Assembly (NCBI RefSeq): GCF_964340395.1
Contig: NC_135557.1
Span: 26,001,114-26,065,113 of the forward strand
Source of the DNA: Glandiceps talaboti
Taxonomy: Eukaryota > Hemichordata > Enteropneusta > Spengelidae
DNA length: 64,000 nucleotides
Direction of reading: 5' to 3'
Below the pieces are notes generated by a model. That model ran no database searches. It worked only from the letters and a program-made list of their open reading frames with translations, and had not been told where the DNA came from. Below, piece by piece: positions 41,501 through 51,711 of the stretch. Within the stretch, counting starts at the first letter, position 1. Every line of letters begins with the position of its first letter. The position numbers were made by a program, and so were the translations under genes.

Positions 41501-43165
41501 TGTCTGGTCCATCGGACCAGTACCTTACTGTTAATAACTATGTTAAAAAGTCATCTGAATATACAGATTCATAGGCAAGATTTAATGTTTCACATTAGCA
41601 GGACCTGGGACCACTCATTCTTTCAGCAGGACCACTGGATTTTTTAAGGCAATGGTCCGGGGACCACCAGTTCACAAAATGATTTGTTAACCCCTGAATT
41701 CCATGGAAATATCTTCAAAACTGTTACAACCCCCACCCCACCCCCTCCATTACTATAAGGACTTCCTTAACCTCATCCATCAAAGCCTTCCGACTATAGA
41801 CCATACTACAGGGCTCAAAATTAACAGTACAAAGACTACCAATTCTTTCATGGGGCAACCATAATTTGCAGCTGGTAGCCAAACTCTGGCTACCAATGAT
41901 TATACTATGATTTAAAGGATGGAAGATTTACAGACATAAAAGTATTTTAATAACAAACATATTTCCAAGAGGAGAATATTGATTTCAGTTCAGGAATATA
42001 GGACTACTGATCACCATCCTTGACACTATGACTAACCAAAGAAAAAAGTCTTGGATTAGTGTATATCTTACCTGCAAACAAACACCGGACTTGTCTGCTT
42101 GAAAAGTAGATGCTTACATCTGACTGTTCTGTAGAGAAAAAAAGACAAACTGTGAGAAGTTTGTGCAGACTCAGAGGAGACTGGCATTTCAGATCAATTA
42201 CAAGTATATTACTTTGCCACAACACTTGGACCTGGACTGTACCAGTTTGTGAAAGAGGTGACATAGGTGACTCAAAACAACATGTCAAAGCTTATGGGGA
42301 GAGTGATACACTTGCATTTCAATTTATTCCACTAATGTTGTCAGACTGCAAAATCAATACAAAACTTGAAAACATTATTGAGATGTATTACTAGGTGTTG
42401 TGTATATCTATTGTGAAAACTCACCTATGTACACATCATGTGAACCTAGGTCTGGTATTGAAATTCTAGAACAAAACCTGCTTATGGGTAAAGGCACAAA
42501 ATGATACCACATGGTGTAATCATGGAAGTATTTCCATGATGTAATGCAGTAGTTATGTAACAATAGTTTTTGTAACATGGAGATTAATGAAAACATCACC
42601 GGGTATTAAATACTGTTTGGAATAAGCCTACAACTGTACTTTCAAACATTCTCCTTCAATGGTACAAGTAATATGGAATATTAAAGTCCTTCACCGCCCG
42701 GCATTTACATTGTTACTTGCAAGTTGCTGTTGCCAGCTACATAACATTAACAGTTATACAAGGTCATCCAATGTCAAATTTGTAGACGAGAAAAGTGTTT
42801 CCACAGTACATTTCCCTTGTCTCTTACAAAATGTCTGCTTGAGCAAAGGAGGTTAGTTACTGATTTACACAATCGACCACAATAACAAGTCCAAATGCAC
42901 ATAGCTTGTTACTGTAGTACAAAAAAATCCGAGCCTTGACCGAAAGTAATGACATTTCGATGAACTCTTCTGATGAGGTCACACGTACACTAACTTTTGG
43001 ATTTTAACAGATTTCTTGAATAACAATGATATTTACGTCTTGGCCTTCTATACAGTTAGTTATAAGCAGCAAATTGCGAGCTCAAAATCAATTAAAACTC
43101 CACAATTTCCCAAATTAGTCGGAATTTTACCCTGGTCACGTAACCTACCTTGCTAGCAGCGCCAT
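38469..43165 (-). CDS. SDHC: SDHC, cytochrome b560 subunit of succinate dehydrogenase (whole gene, coding span)
   Basis: Six coding exons on the minus strand: 43165-43149, 42128-42072, 41234-41072, 40466-40406, 39594-39431, 38582-38469. All phases agree and give 191 residues plus stop (human about 169; the extra residues are in the presequence and linker). The product anchors complex II in the mitochondrial inner membrane and helps bind haem b and ubiquinone. The N terminus (MALLARTVRCKHLLFKQ) is basic and lacks acidic residues, as in a mitochondrial presequence. SICHRATG matches the SICHRGTG signature, with the quinone-site Ser and Arg and a haem-region His; YHMGNGVRHLFWD matches the second conserved His block; GLAAIPVS closes the third membrane helix. 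Divergent from CKS1. Intron 3 carries a donor-anchored minisatellite. Confidence 0.95.
38583..39000. other. SDHC intron 5, left part
   Basis: No exon; a short (CAACA)n tract lies at about 38943-38988. Confidence 0.5.
39000..39395. repeat. 66-bp minisatellite in SDHC intron 5, six copies
   Basis: The unit is 'gttgatagcagtaatcaata' plus 'caagtgtactaaaggcagaa' plus 'ataagtctgactggactttt' plus a few bases. Copies alternate between two versions (actaaag and acaaaag), as if a dimer was amplified. The array stops about 35 bp from the exon 5 donor and does not include it. Confidence 0.9.
39431..39594 (-). CDS. SDHC: SDHC coding exon 5 (second helix and conserved His block)
   Basis: Acceptor tatttttatcag; codes VSTFAITMNVLPQDFMHYVD through MYHMGNGVRHL; donor CTT|gtaagt. 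Confidence 0.94.
39765..40406. repeat. 60-67 bp minisatellite at the start of SDHC intron 3-4 boundary, about ten copies with donor sites
   Basis: On the gene strand each unit contains 'cactctta|gtaagtattc' followed by 'aaagtctatatatgtataga', so the last bases of the exon (ctctta) and the donor are copied about ten times including the genuine one at 40406. The 'gagcaa' just before also matches exon sequence (cagagcaactgg), suggesting the founder unit was an exon tail with a small internal deletion. Confidence 0.92.
40406..40466 (-). CDS. SDHC: SDHC coding exon 4 (61 nt, haem/quinone signature)
   Basis: Acceptor tctctgacag; PQLTAILSICHRATGAIMAL plus a split Ser codon; donor TTA|gtaagt. It carries the SICHR motif of the family. 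Confidence 0.94.
40467..41071. other. SDHC intron 3
   Basis: AT-rich intron, no exon or ordered repeat beyond a weak duplication near 40605-40660. Confidence 0.5.
41072..41234 (-). CDS. SDHC: SDHC coding exon 3 (matrix N-terminal segment)
   Basis: Acceptor acaatgtag; VLASGGSISTPSKVPLYHLE on to RPRSPFWIYQ; donor CAG|gtaaat. RPxSP(H/F)xxIY is the conserved entry to the first membrane helix. Confidence 0.9.
41235..41808. other. SDHC intron 2, left part
   Basis: No exon. At 41430-41680 there are two inverted-looking blocks around 'ggtcc' words (ctggtcctgggtccgg ... ggtccggggaccaccag), perhaps an old foldback element. Confidence 0.4.
41809..42055. mobile_element. Non-autonomous hAT-like element, copy 2 (degenerate, in SDHC intron 2)
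   Basis: The left end CAGGGCTCAAAATTAAC and interior 'catggggcaaccataatttg' and 'cagttcaggaatatagg' match 35068-35346; the right end has decayed (aaagtcttggatt). Confidence 0.6.
42072..42128 (-). CDS. SDHC: SDHC coding exon 2 (57 nt, presequence)
   Basis: Acceptor ttttttctctacag; 57 nt coding TVRCKHLLFKQTSPVFVC between two split Arg codons; donor CAG|gtaaga. Only this frame connects exon 1 to exon 3. Confidence 0.85.
42129..43148. other. SDHC intron 1
   Basis: AT-rich with no supported exon; the open frames here (for example 42110-42394 plus) lack motifs. Confidence 0.5.
43149..43165 (-). CDS. SDHC: SDHC coding exon 1 (MALLA, split Arg)
   Basis: ATGGCGCTGCTAGCAAG with donor |gtaggt; MA(A/L)LL is the usual SDHC start. 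The ATG context (gcaatATGG) is acceptable. Confidence 0.85.
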
Positions 43166-43240
43166 ATTGCTTGTATGCTGTCTATTCTCGTACATCCACG
43201 CGAGAAGTGAAGCGCCAACTTACAACGGGATCTGGAAAAA
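43166..43240. promoter_or_regulatory. Very short bidirectional promoter, SDHC and CKS1, with candidate CKS1 5' UTR exon
   Basis: The SDHC start codon at 43165 faces left. A donor (ggaaaaa|gtgagt at 43241) on the plus strand would end a non-coding CKS1 exon starting somewhere in 43180-43210, to be joined to the acceptor at 44098-44099. Local CpG is high (ctcgtacatccacgcgag) and there is no TATA box. Confidence 0.45.
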
Positions 43241-43764
43241 GTGAGTGGGAAATTCGCATGGCGTAAAGTTTTGAGTTTCTCGTTCTGTTGTGGTGACACC
43301 GAAAACTCGGTGACGGACTAGTACGGAATTCAATCTTTGCATATATTATCATCCGCGTGATAAATTACGTTATAAATCAATTCTGGGAAATCATAAAGAA
43401 GGCAATGACCATTCACCAGTTTCTGTACACGACAACACCAGCCGCTTTGTTTTGAATAGCTGTCGCAGGTAAAGCACTCATTGCTTCGTTTTTCAAATAT
43501 ATCTTGTATCCCAGCACAGGCACTCGAATCAATGTGTATGATTTTTTGTAAATGTATAGTGAATAAGAGCCCATTTTTTCCCACAAATCATACAGATTGA
43601 TTAGAGTGCCTGTGTATCAGTGTGTAGATATGCAGGGCATGGATTTTCAGGGCCCCCCCTCCGACTCAGTCCCTTCCCCTCCCCACCGACAATGAAGAGT
43701 TTGGTTGCTAGCTTGGAAAAATCTTTATTTCTTTAACATGCTTATAATTAGTTTTAACAACTTC

Positions 43765-43904
<140 letters not shown>

Positions 43905-44099
43905 CATGAAGTGAAACGTCTTGGGCAGAGAAACACTACTGTTTATTGTATAGATTCAAATGAAACTGCGTAGTTTATTATACAGGGACGTCATTGGTTT
44001 ATATTATATTCCTGAGTGATCCAATCAACTTTCTGCAAATCTCACTCTATGTCCGTGGATACCTACATGTACTTCACCTGATTTATTTTTCATTTCTAG

Positions 44100-44216
44100 T
44101 GGTCTGACACCGAGACACAATCTGGTCTGACTTCAAGACAAAATCTGATGTAAGCTGTCCACTGGTCTGACACTGAGACACAATCTGGTCTGACACTGAG
44201 ACACAATCTGGCTGAC
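44100..44216. repeat. 22-24 bp repeat in the CKS1 5' UTR, four copies
   Basis: Right after the acceptor catttctag, the unit 'tggtctgacactgagacaca' plus 'atc' repeats about four times with one altered copy. It would be transcribed in the leader of CKS1 mRNA, ending six bases before the ATG. Confidence 0.8.
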
Positions 44217-44222
44217 ATAATC

Positions 44223-44293
44223 ATGCCTACAGAAACTCAACACCAACCAATCTCTTATTCTGAAAAATACTGTGATGACAGGTATGAATACAG
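44223..44293 (+). CDS. CKS1: CKS1 coding exon 1
   Basis: [23 protein letters not shown] with a split Arg codon; donor CAG|gtatgt. The last bases (gaatacag) and donor seed the following array. Confidence 0.93.
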
Positions 44294-47200
44294 GTATGTA
44301 CATGACAGACTTAGTTACCATTGAATACAGGTATGTACATGACAGACTTAGTTACCATTGAATACAGGTATGTACAAGACAGACTTAGTTACCATTGAAT
44401 ACAGCTATGTACATGACAGACTTAGTTACCATTGAATACAGGTATGTACAAGACAGACTTAGTTACCATTGAATACAGGTATGTACAAGACAGACTTAGT
44501 TACCATTGAATACAGGTATGTACAAGACAGACTTAGTTACCATTGAATACGGGTATGTACATGACAGACTTAGTTACCATTGAATACAGGTATGTACATG
44601 ACAGACTTAGTTACCATTGAATACAGGTATGTACATGACAGAGTTAGTTACCATTGAATACATTTGGTTGTATCTTTTCAGACATGTGATCCTGCCAGCA
44701 GAGTTGGCTAAACTGGTTCCTAAGACTCACTTGGTGACATAGTCGATGTTAGCTAAACTGGTACCAGAGAATACTGAATTATGTTTGATTATATCTTTTC
44801 AGACATGTGATCCTGCCGGCAGAGTTGGCTAAACTGGTTCCTAAGACTCACTTGATGACAGAGACAGAATGGAGGAATCTAGGTGTACAACAGTCACCGG
44901 GATGGGAACATTATATGAATCATGTACCAGGTATATAACTACTCAATTTATGATAATATAACAGAAGGCCATGAGGCGTGAGTACAAGTGTAGCATACCC
45001 ATGTTATCTGTACAAGTGTGGCATACCCATGGTATTTGTACAAGTGCTCTGTTCTTGTACTATCATTAAAGTGCAGCAGAAAACACTAAAAATACCCTCG
45101 AGTACCCACACTGGAACTCACACGTCATGGTACGTCTTGGCGCATTAGGCATTCTTGTTTGGTGAGTAAATCCACTCAAGATTTGTACAAGAACTCCTAT
45201 GGTATTGTGTCAGATGTAGGTACAAGAACTCCTATGATATTGTGTCAGATGTAGGTACAAGAACTCCTATGATATTGTGTCAGATGTAGGTACAAGAACT
45301 CCTATGATATTGTGTCAGATGTAGGTACAAGAACTCCTATGATATTGTGTCAGATGTAGGTACAAGGTGTTCACAGAACTCCTATGGTATTGTGTCAGAT
45401 GTAGGTACAAGGACTCCTATGGTATTGTGTCAGATGTAGGTACAAGAACTCCTATGATATTGTGTCAGATGTAGGTACAAGAACTCCTATGATATTGTGT
45501 CAGATGTAGGTACAAGGTGTTCACAGAACTCCTATGGTATTGTGTCAGATGTAGGTACAAGAACTCCTATGGTATTGTGTCAGATGTAGGTACAAGAACT
45601 CCTATGGTATTGTGTCAGATGTAGGTACAAGAACTCCTATGGTATTGTGTCAGATGTAGGTACAATGACTCCTATGGTATTGTGTCAGATGTAGGTACAA
45701 GGACTCCTATGGTATTGTGTCAGATGTAGGTACAAGAACTCCTATGGTATTGTGTCAGATGTAGGTACAATGACTCCTATGGTATTGTGTCAGATGTAGG
45801 TACAATGACTCTTATGGTATTGTGTCAGATGTAGGTACAAGAACTCCTATGGTATTGTGTCAGATGTAGGTACAATGACTCCTATGGTATTGTGTCAGAT
45901 GTAGGTACAAGGTGTTCACAGAACTCCTATGGTATTGTGTCAGATGTAGGTACAAGAACTCCTATGGTATTGTGTCAGATGTAGGTACAAGGACTCCTAT
46001 GGTATTGTGTCAGATGTAGGTACAAGGACTCCTATGGTATTGTGTCAGATGTAGGTACAAGGACTCCTATGGTATTGTGTCAGATGTAGGTACAAGGACT
46101 CCTATGGTATTGTGTCAGATGTAGGTACAAGGACTCCTATGGTATTGTGTCAGATGTAGGTACAAGGACTCCTATGGTATTGTGTCAGATGTAGGTACAA
46201 GGACTCCTATGGTATTGTGTCAGATGTAGGTACAAGAACTCCTATGGTATTGTGTCAGATGTAGGTACAAGAACTCCTATGGTATTGTGTCAGATGTAGG
46301 TACAAGGACTCCTATGGTATTGTGTCAGATGTAGGTACAAAGACTCCTATGGTATTGTGTCAGATGTAGGTACAAGAACTCCTATGGTATTGTGTCAGAT
46401 GTAGGTACAAGAACTCCTATGGTATTGTGTCAGATGTAGGTACAAGGACTCCTATGGTATTGTGTCAGATGTAGGTACAAGGTGTTCACAGAACTCCTAT
46501 GGTATTGTGTCAGATGTAGGTACAAGGACTCCTATGGTATTGTATCAGATGTAGGTACAAGAACTCCTATGGTATTGTGTCAGATGTAGGTACAAGAACT
46601 CCTATGGTATTGTGTCAGATGTAGGTACAAGAACTCCTATGGTATTGTGTCAGATGTAGGTACAAGAACTCCTATGGTATTGTATCAGATGTAGGTACAA
46701 GAACTCCTATGGTATTGTGTCAGATGTAGGTACAAGAACTCCTATGGTATTGTGTCAGATGTAGATACAAGAACTCCTATGATATTGTGTCAGATGTAGG
46801 TACAAGAACTCCTATGGTATTGTGTCAGATGTAGGTACAAGAACTCCTATGGTATTGTGTCAGATGTAGGTACAAGAACTCCTATGGTATTGTGTCAGAT
46901 GTAGGTACAAGAACTCCTATGGTATTGTATCAGATGTAGGTACAAGAACTCCTATGGTATTGTGTCAGATGTAGGTACAAGAACTCCTATGGTATTGTGT
47001 CAGATGTAGGTACAAGAACTCCTATGGTATTGTGTCAGATGTAGGTACAAGAACTCCTATGGTATTGTGTCAGATGTAGGTACAAGAACTCCTATGGTAT
47101 TGTGTCAGATGTAGGTACAAGGACTCCTATGGTATTGTATCAGATGTAGGTACAAGGACTCCTATGGTATTGTGTCAGATGTAGGTACAAGAACTCCTAT

Positions 47201-49405
47201 GGTATTGTGTCAGATGTAGATACAAGAACTCCTATGGTATTGTGTCAGATGTAGGTACAAGAACTCCTATGGTATTGTGTCAGATGTAGGTACAATGACT
47301 CCTATGGTATTGTGTCAGATGTAGGTACAAGGACTCCTATGGTATTGTGTCAGATGTAGGTACAAGAACTCCTATGGTATTGTGTCAGATGTAGGTACAA
47401 TGACTCCTATGGTATTGTGTCAGATGTAGGTACAATGACTCTTATGGTATTGTGTCAGATGTAGGTACAAGAACTCCTATGGTATTGTGTCAGATGTAGG
47501 TACAATGACTCCTATGGTATTGTGTCAGATGTAGGTACAAGGTGTTCACAGAACTCCTATGGTATTGTGTCAGATGTAGGTACAAGAACTCCTATGGTAT
47601 TGTGTCAGATGTAGGTACAAGGACTCCTATGGTATTGTGTCAGATGTAGGTACAAGGACTCCTATGGTATTGTGTCAGATGTAGGTACAAGGACTCCTAT
47701 GGTATTGTGTCAGATGTAGGTACAAGGACTCCTATGGTATTGTGTCAGATGTAGGTACAAGGACTCCTATGGTATTGTGTCAGATGTAGGTACAAGGACT
47801 CCTATGGTATTGTGTCAGATGTAGGTACAAGGACTCCTATGGTATTGTGTCAGATGTAGGTACAAGGACTCCTATGGTATTGTGTCAGATGTAGGTACAA
47901 GGACTCCTATGGTATTGTGTCAGATGTAGGTACAAGAACTCCTATGGTATTGTGTCAGATGTAGGTACAAGAACTCCTATGGTATTGTGTCAGATGTAGG
48001 TACAAGGACTCCTATGGTATTGTGTCAGATGTAGGTACAAAGACTCCTATGGTATTGTGTCAGATGTAGGTACAAGAACTCCTATGGTATTGTGTCAGAT
48101 GTAGGTACAAGAACTCCTATGGTATTGTGTCAGATGTAGGTACAAGGACTCCTATGGTATTGTGTCAGATGTAGGTACAAGGTGTTCACAGAACTCCTAT
48201 GGTATTGTGTCAGATGTAGGTACAAGGACTCCTATGGTATTGTATCAGATGTAGGTACAAGAACTCCTATGGTATTGTGTCAGATGTAGGTACAAGAACT
48301 CCTATGGTATTGTGTCAGATGTAGGTACAAGAACTCCTATGGTATTGTGTCAGATGTAGGTACAAGAACTCCTATGGTATTGTATCAGATGTAGGTACAA
48401 GAACTCCTATGGTATTGTGTCAGATGTAGGTACAAGAACTCCTATGGTATTGTGTCAGATGTAGATACAAGAACTCCTATGATATTGTGTCAGATGTAGG
48501 TACAAGAACTCCTATGGTATTGTGTCAGATGTAGGTACAAGAACTCCTATGGTATTGTGTCAGATGTAGGTACAAGAACTCCTATGGTATTGTGTCAGAT
48601 GTAGGTACAAGAACTCCTATGGTATTGTATCAGATGTAGGTACAAGAACTCCTATGGTATTGTGTCAGATGTAGGTACAAGAACTCCTATGGTATTGTGT
48701 CAGATGTAGGTACAAGAACTCCTATGGTATTGTGTCAGATGTAGGTACAAGAACTCCTATGGTATTGTGTCAGATGTAGGTACAAGAACTCCTATGGTAT
48801 TGTGTCAGATGTAGGTACAAGGACTCCTATGGTATTGTATCAGATGTAGGTACAAGGACTCCTATGGTATTGTGTCAGATGTAGGTACAAGAACTCCTAT
48901 GGTATTGTGTCAGATGTAGATACAAGAACTCCTATGGTATTGTGTCAGATGTAGGTACAAGAACTCCTATGGTATTGTGTCAGATGTAGGTACAAGAACT
49001 CCTATGGTATTGTATCAGATGTAGGTACAAGAACTCCTATGGTATTGTGTCAGATGTAGGTACAAGGACTCCTATGGTATTGTGTCAGATGTAGGTACAA
49101 GGACTCTTATGGTATTGTGTCAGATGTAGGTACAAGGTGTTCACAGAACAAAAAAGACTAAATGACAATAAAAGTATGGGGTAAATAAAGAAATCATGCA
49201 AAGTTGCCTACATCAGATTTTAATCAGACTAGGGTCCATTCCAAGTTTTTTATCTGTTAATAAACTTGTTGATTCACAAACTAAGCAGTTAACTCATAAC
49301 TGTTCTCTTTATTCACAAACTAAGCAGTTAACTCATAACTGTTCTCTTTATTTTCCTACAGAGCCACAAGTACTCCTTTTTAGAAGACTGAAACCAGACA
49401 GTTGA
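44223..49405 (+). CDS. CKS1: CKS1, cyclin-dependent kinase regulatory subunit (whole gene, coding span)
   Basis: Three coding exons (44223-44293, 44803-44930, 49362-49405) join in phase to 80 residues (human CKS1B has 79). The product reads [20 protein letters not shown], then [33 protein letters not shown] and [13 protein letters not shown]. The phosphate-binding basic residues, the HxPEPH-like hinge (here HVPEPQ, so the final His is Gln) and the LLFRR strand identify the CKS family. CKS proteins bind CDK-cyclin complexes and recognise phosphorylated substrates; CKS1 also assists SCF-Skp2. The short C terminus (KPDS) lacks the Lys-rich tail. Intron 2 is 4.4 kb, nearly all one minisatellite. 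Poly(A) signal at 49642. Confidence 0.95.
44286..44664. repeat. 37-bp minisatellite at the start of CKS1 intron 1, ten copies with donor sites
   Basis: The unit is '|gtatgtacatgacagactta' plus 'gttaccattgaatacag', so each copy ends with the exon 1 tail and begins with its donor. One copy has lost the GT (cagctatgt), one reads cgg|gtatgt, and the rest are intact. Confidence 0.94.
44682..44802 (+). repeat. 121-bp tandem duplication containing a truncated copy of CKS1 exon 2
   Basis: The sequence from 44682 repeats that from 44803: acceptor tcttttcag and the exon start ([17 protein letters not shown]) are copied with two base changes, and then the copy reads VT and TAG. Splicing to this upstream acceptor would give a stop codon 21 codons into the exon. 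It has no donor of its own. Confidence 0.9.
44803..44930 (+). CDS. CKS1: CKS1 coding exon 2
   Basis: Acceptor atatcttttcag; [20 protein letters not shown] through [11 protein letters not shown] plus one base; donor CAG|gtatat. Confidence 0.94.
45165..49137. repeat. Giant 35-bp minisatellite in CKS1 intron 2, about 112 copies with higher-order structure
   Basis: The unit is 'gaactcctatggtattgtgt' plus 'cagatgtaggtacaa' with g/t/a changes at the first base and ggta/gata, gtgt/gtat variants. Seven copies carry an extra 'ggtgttcaca' block, at about 45366, 45513, 45911, 46481, 47541, 48181 and 49135. The variant order from about 45700 to 47200 repeats again from about 47320 to 48900, so a segment of roughly 1.6-1.7 kb has been duplicated within the array. 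Confidence 0.95.
49199..49230. repeat. Relic of the MULE-like element end
   Basis: 'acatcagattttaatcaga' matches the terminal inverted repeat of the element at 36341-36520; the rest of the element is absent. Confidence 0.4.
49362..49405 (+). CDS. CKS1: CKS1 coding exon 3 (C terminus)
   Basis: Acceptor tattttcctacag; split Glu codon, then [13 protein letters not shown] and TGA. A preceding 46-bp direct duplication (aactaagcagttaactcata and on) lies in the intron end. Confidence 0.93.
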
Positions 49406-49421
49406 AAAACAGATTCAGTCT

Positions 49422-49437
49422 TTGCGTGTGTGTGTGT

Positions 49438-49476
<39 letters not shown>

Positions 49477-49503
49477 CACACGTGCATGTGTGTGTGTGTG
49501 TGT
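49422..49503. repeat. (GT)n microsatellite with GC-alternating core
   Basis: A GT tract interrupted by gcgcgcgcacacgtgcatg in the CKS1 3' UTR; the whole run alternates purine and pyrimidine. Confidence 0.93.
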
Positions 49504-49641
49504 TTGTCCAGCCCATACAGTCTGCAGATCTGTGGGGAAACACAAAAATAACCCTCCCTAATTCAGCGTACACAACTGCAGAGCCAATTATGAACAAGTA
49601 GATGACATCTGCCCCACATACACACTTGCTTTAAAGTACTA

Positions 49642-49647
49642 AATAAA
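49642..49647 (+). promoter_or_regulatory. CKS1: Poly(A) signal AATAAA of CKS1
   Basis: AATAAA within tactaaataaaaag, 237 bases after the stop. Confidence 0.5.
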
Positions 49648-49969
49648 AAGAACAGTAACTGTCATAAATAGTAGACTGAGTGACAGGTTTGTTGAGAATT
49701 AAAAAAAAAATCGCATTTTAGCAAAACTGTTCTGACCAGAAACAATTTTTATTTGGCCTAAAGTGGCACTGACTTTATATAGTATATAAAGCATGACAAC
49801 TTGTAGAAAAGTTCAGTTAAACTATTCTTGTATAAAGTTGATGTAGATGCTTGCCTTCGAGTGCAATAACTATTGTCGTCTTTGTTGTTGGCAGAGTTGA
49901 AGGCATAGTAGAGATTTCCTCAACATTCTAGAATATATGCACATGTTACTAGATATTATTACTCAATTG

Positions 49970-50058
49970 TTCAGCCAGGAAAAATATGAGTGACCTAAGA
50001 GGTCTAGTCACTACGAATCGCTAAAGACCTCTTAGGTAACTGTTCTTTTATGGCTGAA
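49970..50058. mobile_element. Small foldback element, TTCAGCCA ends
   Basis: The ends TTCAGCCA and TGGCTGAA are inverted, and inner arms acctaagaggtct and agacctcttaggt pair exactly around a 20-base loop. Confidence 0.55.
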
Positions 50059-50199
50059 TGAAGAAAAATGTGGGAGAATAATATAAGTATACCTCCTCAA
50101 GCATAATTCATGAAAACTCTCAAAAAATAATGGTGATTCGGAACGTTTTGGCTCATTTCAAGCCCAGCAGAACCAGTGATGTGGACAGCAGAGAAAATG

Positions 50200-50334
50200 T
50201 ACTCTGACGGTTTCCTCCTGCATTAACACTGAACCCATGAGGGATGGCCCTCACTGGACTTCTTGGGAGACAAGTGTTTAAATGCTTAAAGAACTATCCA
50301 GTATAAATAAAGATTATTATTATTATTATTATTA
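50200..50334 (+). mobile_element. 5'-truncated SINE with the same 3' half as 35506-35768
   Basis: It matches the other copy from 'ggtttcctcctgcattaaca' through 'atgggttcagtgtt'-region sequence to 'gtataaataaa', then ends in (ATT)n, which supports retroposition with an ATT-rich tail. Confidence 0.65.
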
Positions 50335-51675
50335 CTTGTGAGAATGTTTAATTGTTGCCGAAACTCTAGTTATGTTACCATGGCATTGATGCTATTTTAT
50401 TTTAATTGTTGCCAAAACGCTATAGTTATGTTACCATGGCATTGTGCTATTTTTGAGTTTCCTTGAATTCTTTTAAACATTTCATCTCTCTTTTTCTGTT
50501 CTTTTGTATCTTTGAAGCCTGCCATTATAAAGTAATATTGGTAATAAAATTGTTGCTCCTTATCACTATTTCTTCTTTGTGCCAATGTCCTTTATGCTTG
50601 TTTTATTTGCTTATAATTTGGTTCTGTGAGTGTCGATGTCTGTATGTCTTTGTTTGAAAAAAAAATATGTATGCATATTAAATGAGCCCAATTTGCATAT
50701 TGAATGAGTGTGTTCTTGTATGACTTTTTGGCATACAGTGAAGCAACCTTGAGTTGTAAAAGTCTGATTCAATGCGATAAAGACGACATATTTGAGTGAG
50801 ATTCTGTTTGGTGTATTTTCTGACAATCTTTAGGTCGTTAACCCCCCATTGTATAGATCCATCCTCAATATTTGATCATGAACCAATGCTAAACAATGTT
50901 ATACCCTTTAGCTGTCAAAATGTTAACTTAGTGTTTGACATGTACAGGATTAGCAGTCCTCTACTGGAGCTAATATTAAAGTTTGTGTAGCAGGGTATAA
51001 CCGTCAACTCCTTGTCTGAGTTGCTGCTGAAGTCTTATCAGTATTGGATAGTGTAAGACAAAGGGGGATTTAGAAATGGTCTCACGAATGAAACGCAAGA
51101 GTACGGCCCGGACCAAAATAGTTTGCCAAAATTACGAGAAATTAATTACGGAGAAAAATAGTTGTGGCGAATAGTATTTAAAATATGTCATACTACTGTA
51201 CCATGAATGGAGTAGTGACTGCACAGTAAGGGTTTAAGGAAGGAGGGCACAACTGTTACCATTCAAAAGAAACGGTAAACAATTTTACACAGGTCTTCAT
51301 ATGAGCTACACTATAAGACACGTCTCGTTGTTCAGCCCTATCAGCGCTTGTGAATGTTGCGTGGCAATTTTGTTTCGCTGTGAACACTGCATACTATGTG
51401 TCCCCATCCGAATGTGTACACTTGTATCTCAGTATTATCATCACCTAGCCTGGCAAGGGGTGAGATAGTCTATCTGCTTGACCTCGGATGTTCTTCCGAT
51501 AGAATACGACACACGACCGAACATCGCTATCGAGGATGGCACATCCAAGGTCTAGCAAATGTCATCAAGCCCTCACTGCGAACTTCGTTCGCTTATAGTG
51601 TCGAAAGAAAGTCCGAACGTCTAGCAGCAAGACTAGGGGTGAGACAGTCGTGTACTTTATCTTAGCAAGGGTGAG

Positions 51676-51711
51676 ACCATAGACCCTCCACCCATGGTGG
51701 AGGGTCTATGG
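51676..51711. repeat. Short perfect hairpin, CCATAGACCCTCCAC family, copy 2
   Basis: 'ccatagaccctccac' and 'gtggagggtctatgg' are exact inverted repeats around six bases; the arms equal those at 14160-14195, 37 kb away, but the centre differs. Confidence 0.75.

Noticed and set aside
44682-44742. Alternative exon 2 of CKS1
   Set aside because: The copied segment has an acceptor but no donor and reaches a stop; called a truncated duplicate instead.
45165-49137. Satellite or centromeric DNA
   Set aside because: The 35-bp array lies entirely between two CKS1 exons and is bounded on both sides, so it is an intronic minisatellite.
51396-51665. 89-codon frame as a gene
   Set aside because: No domain, no splice signals, and nearby sequence looks like degenerate repeat.
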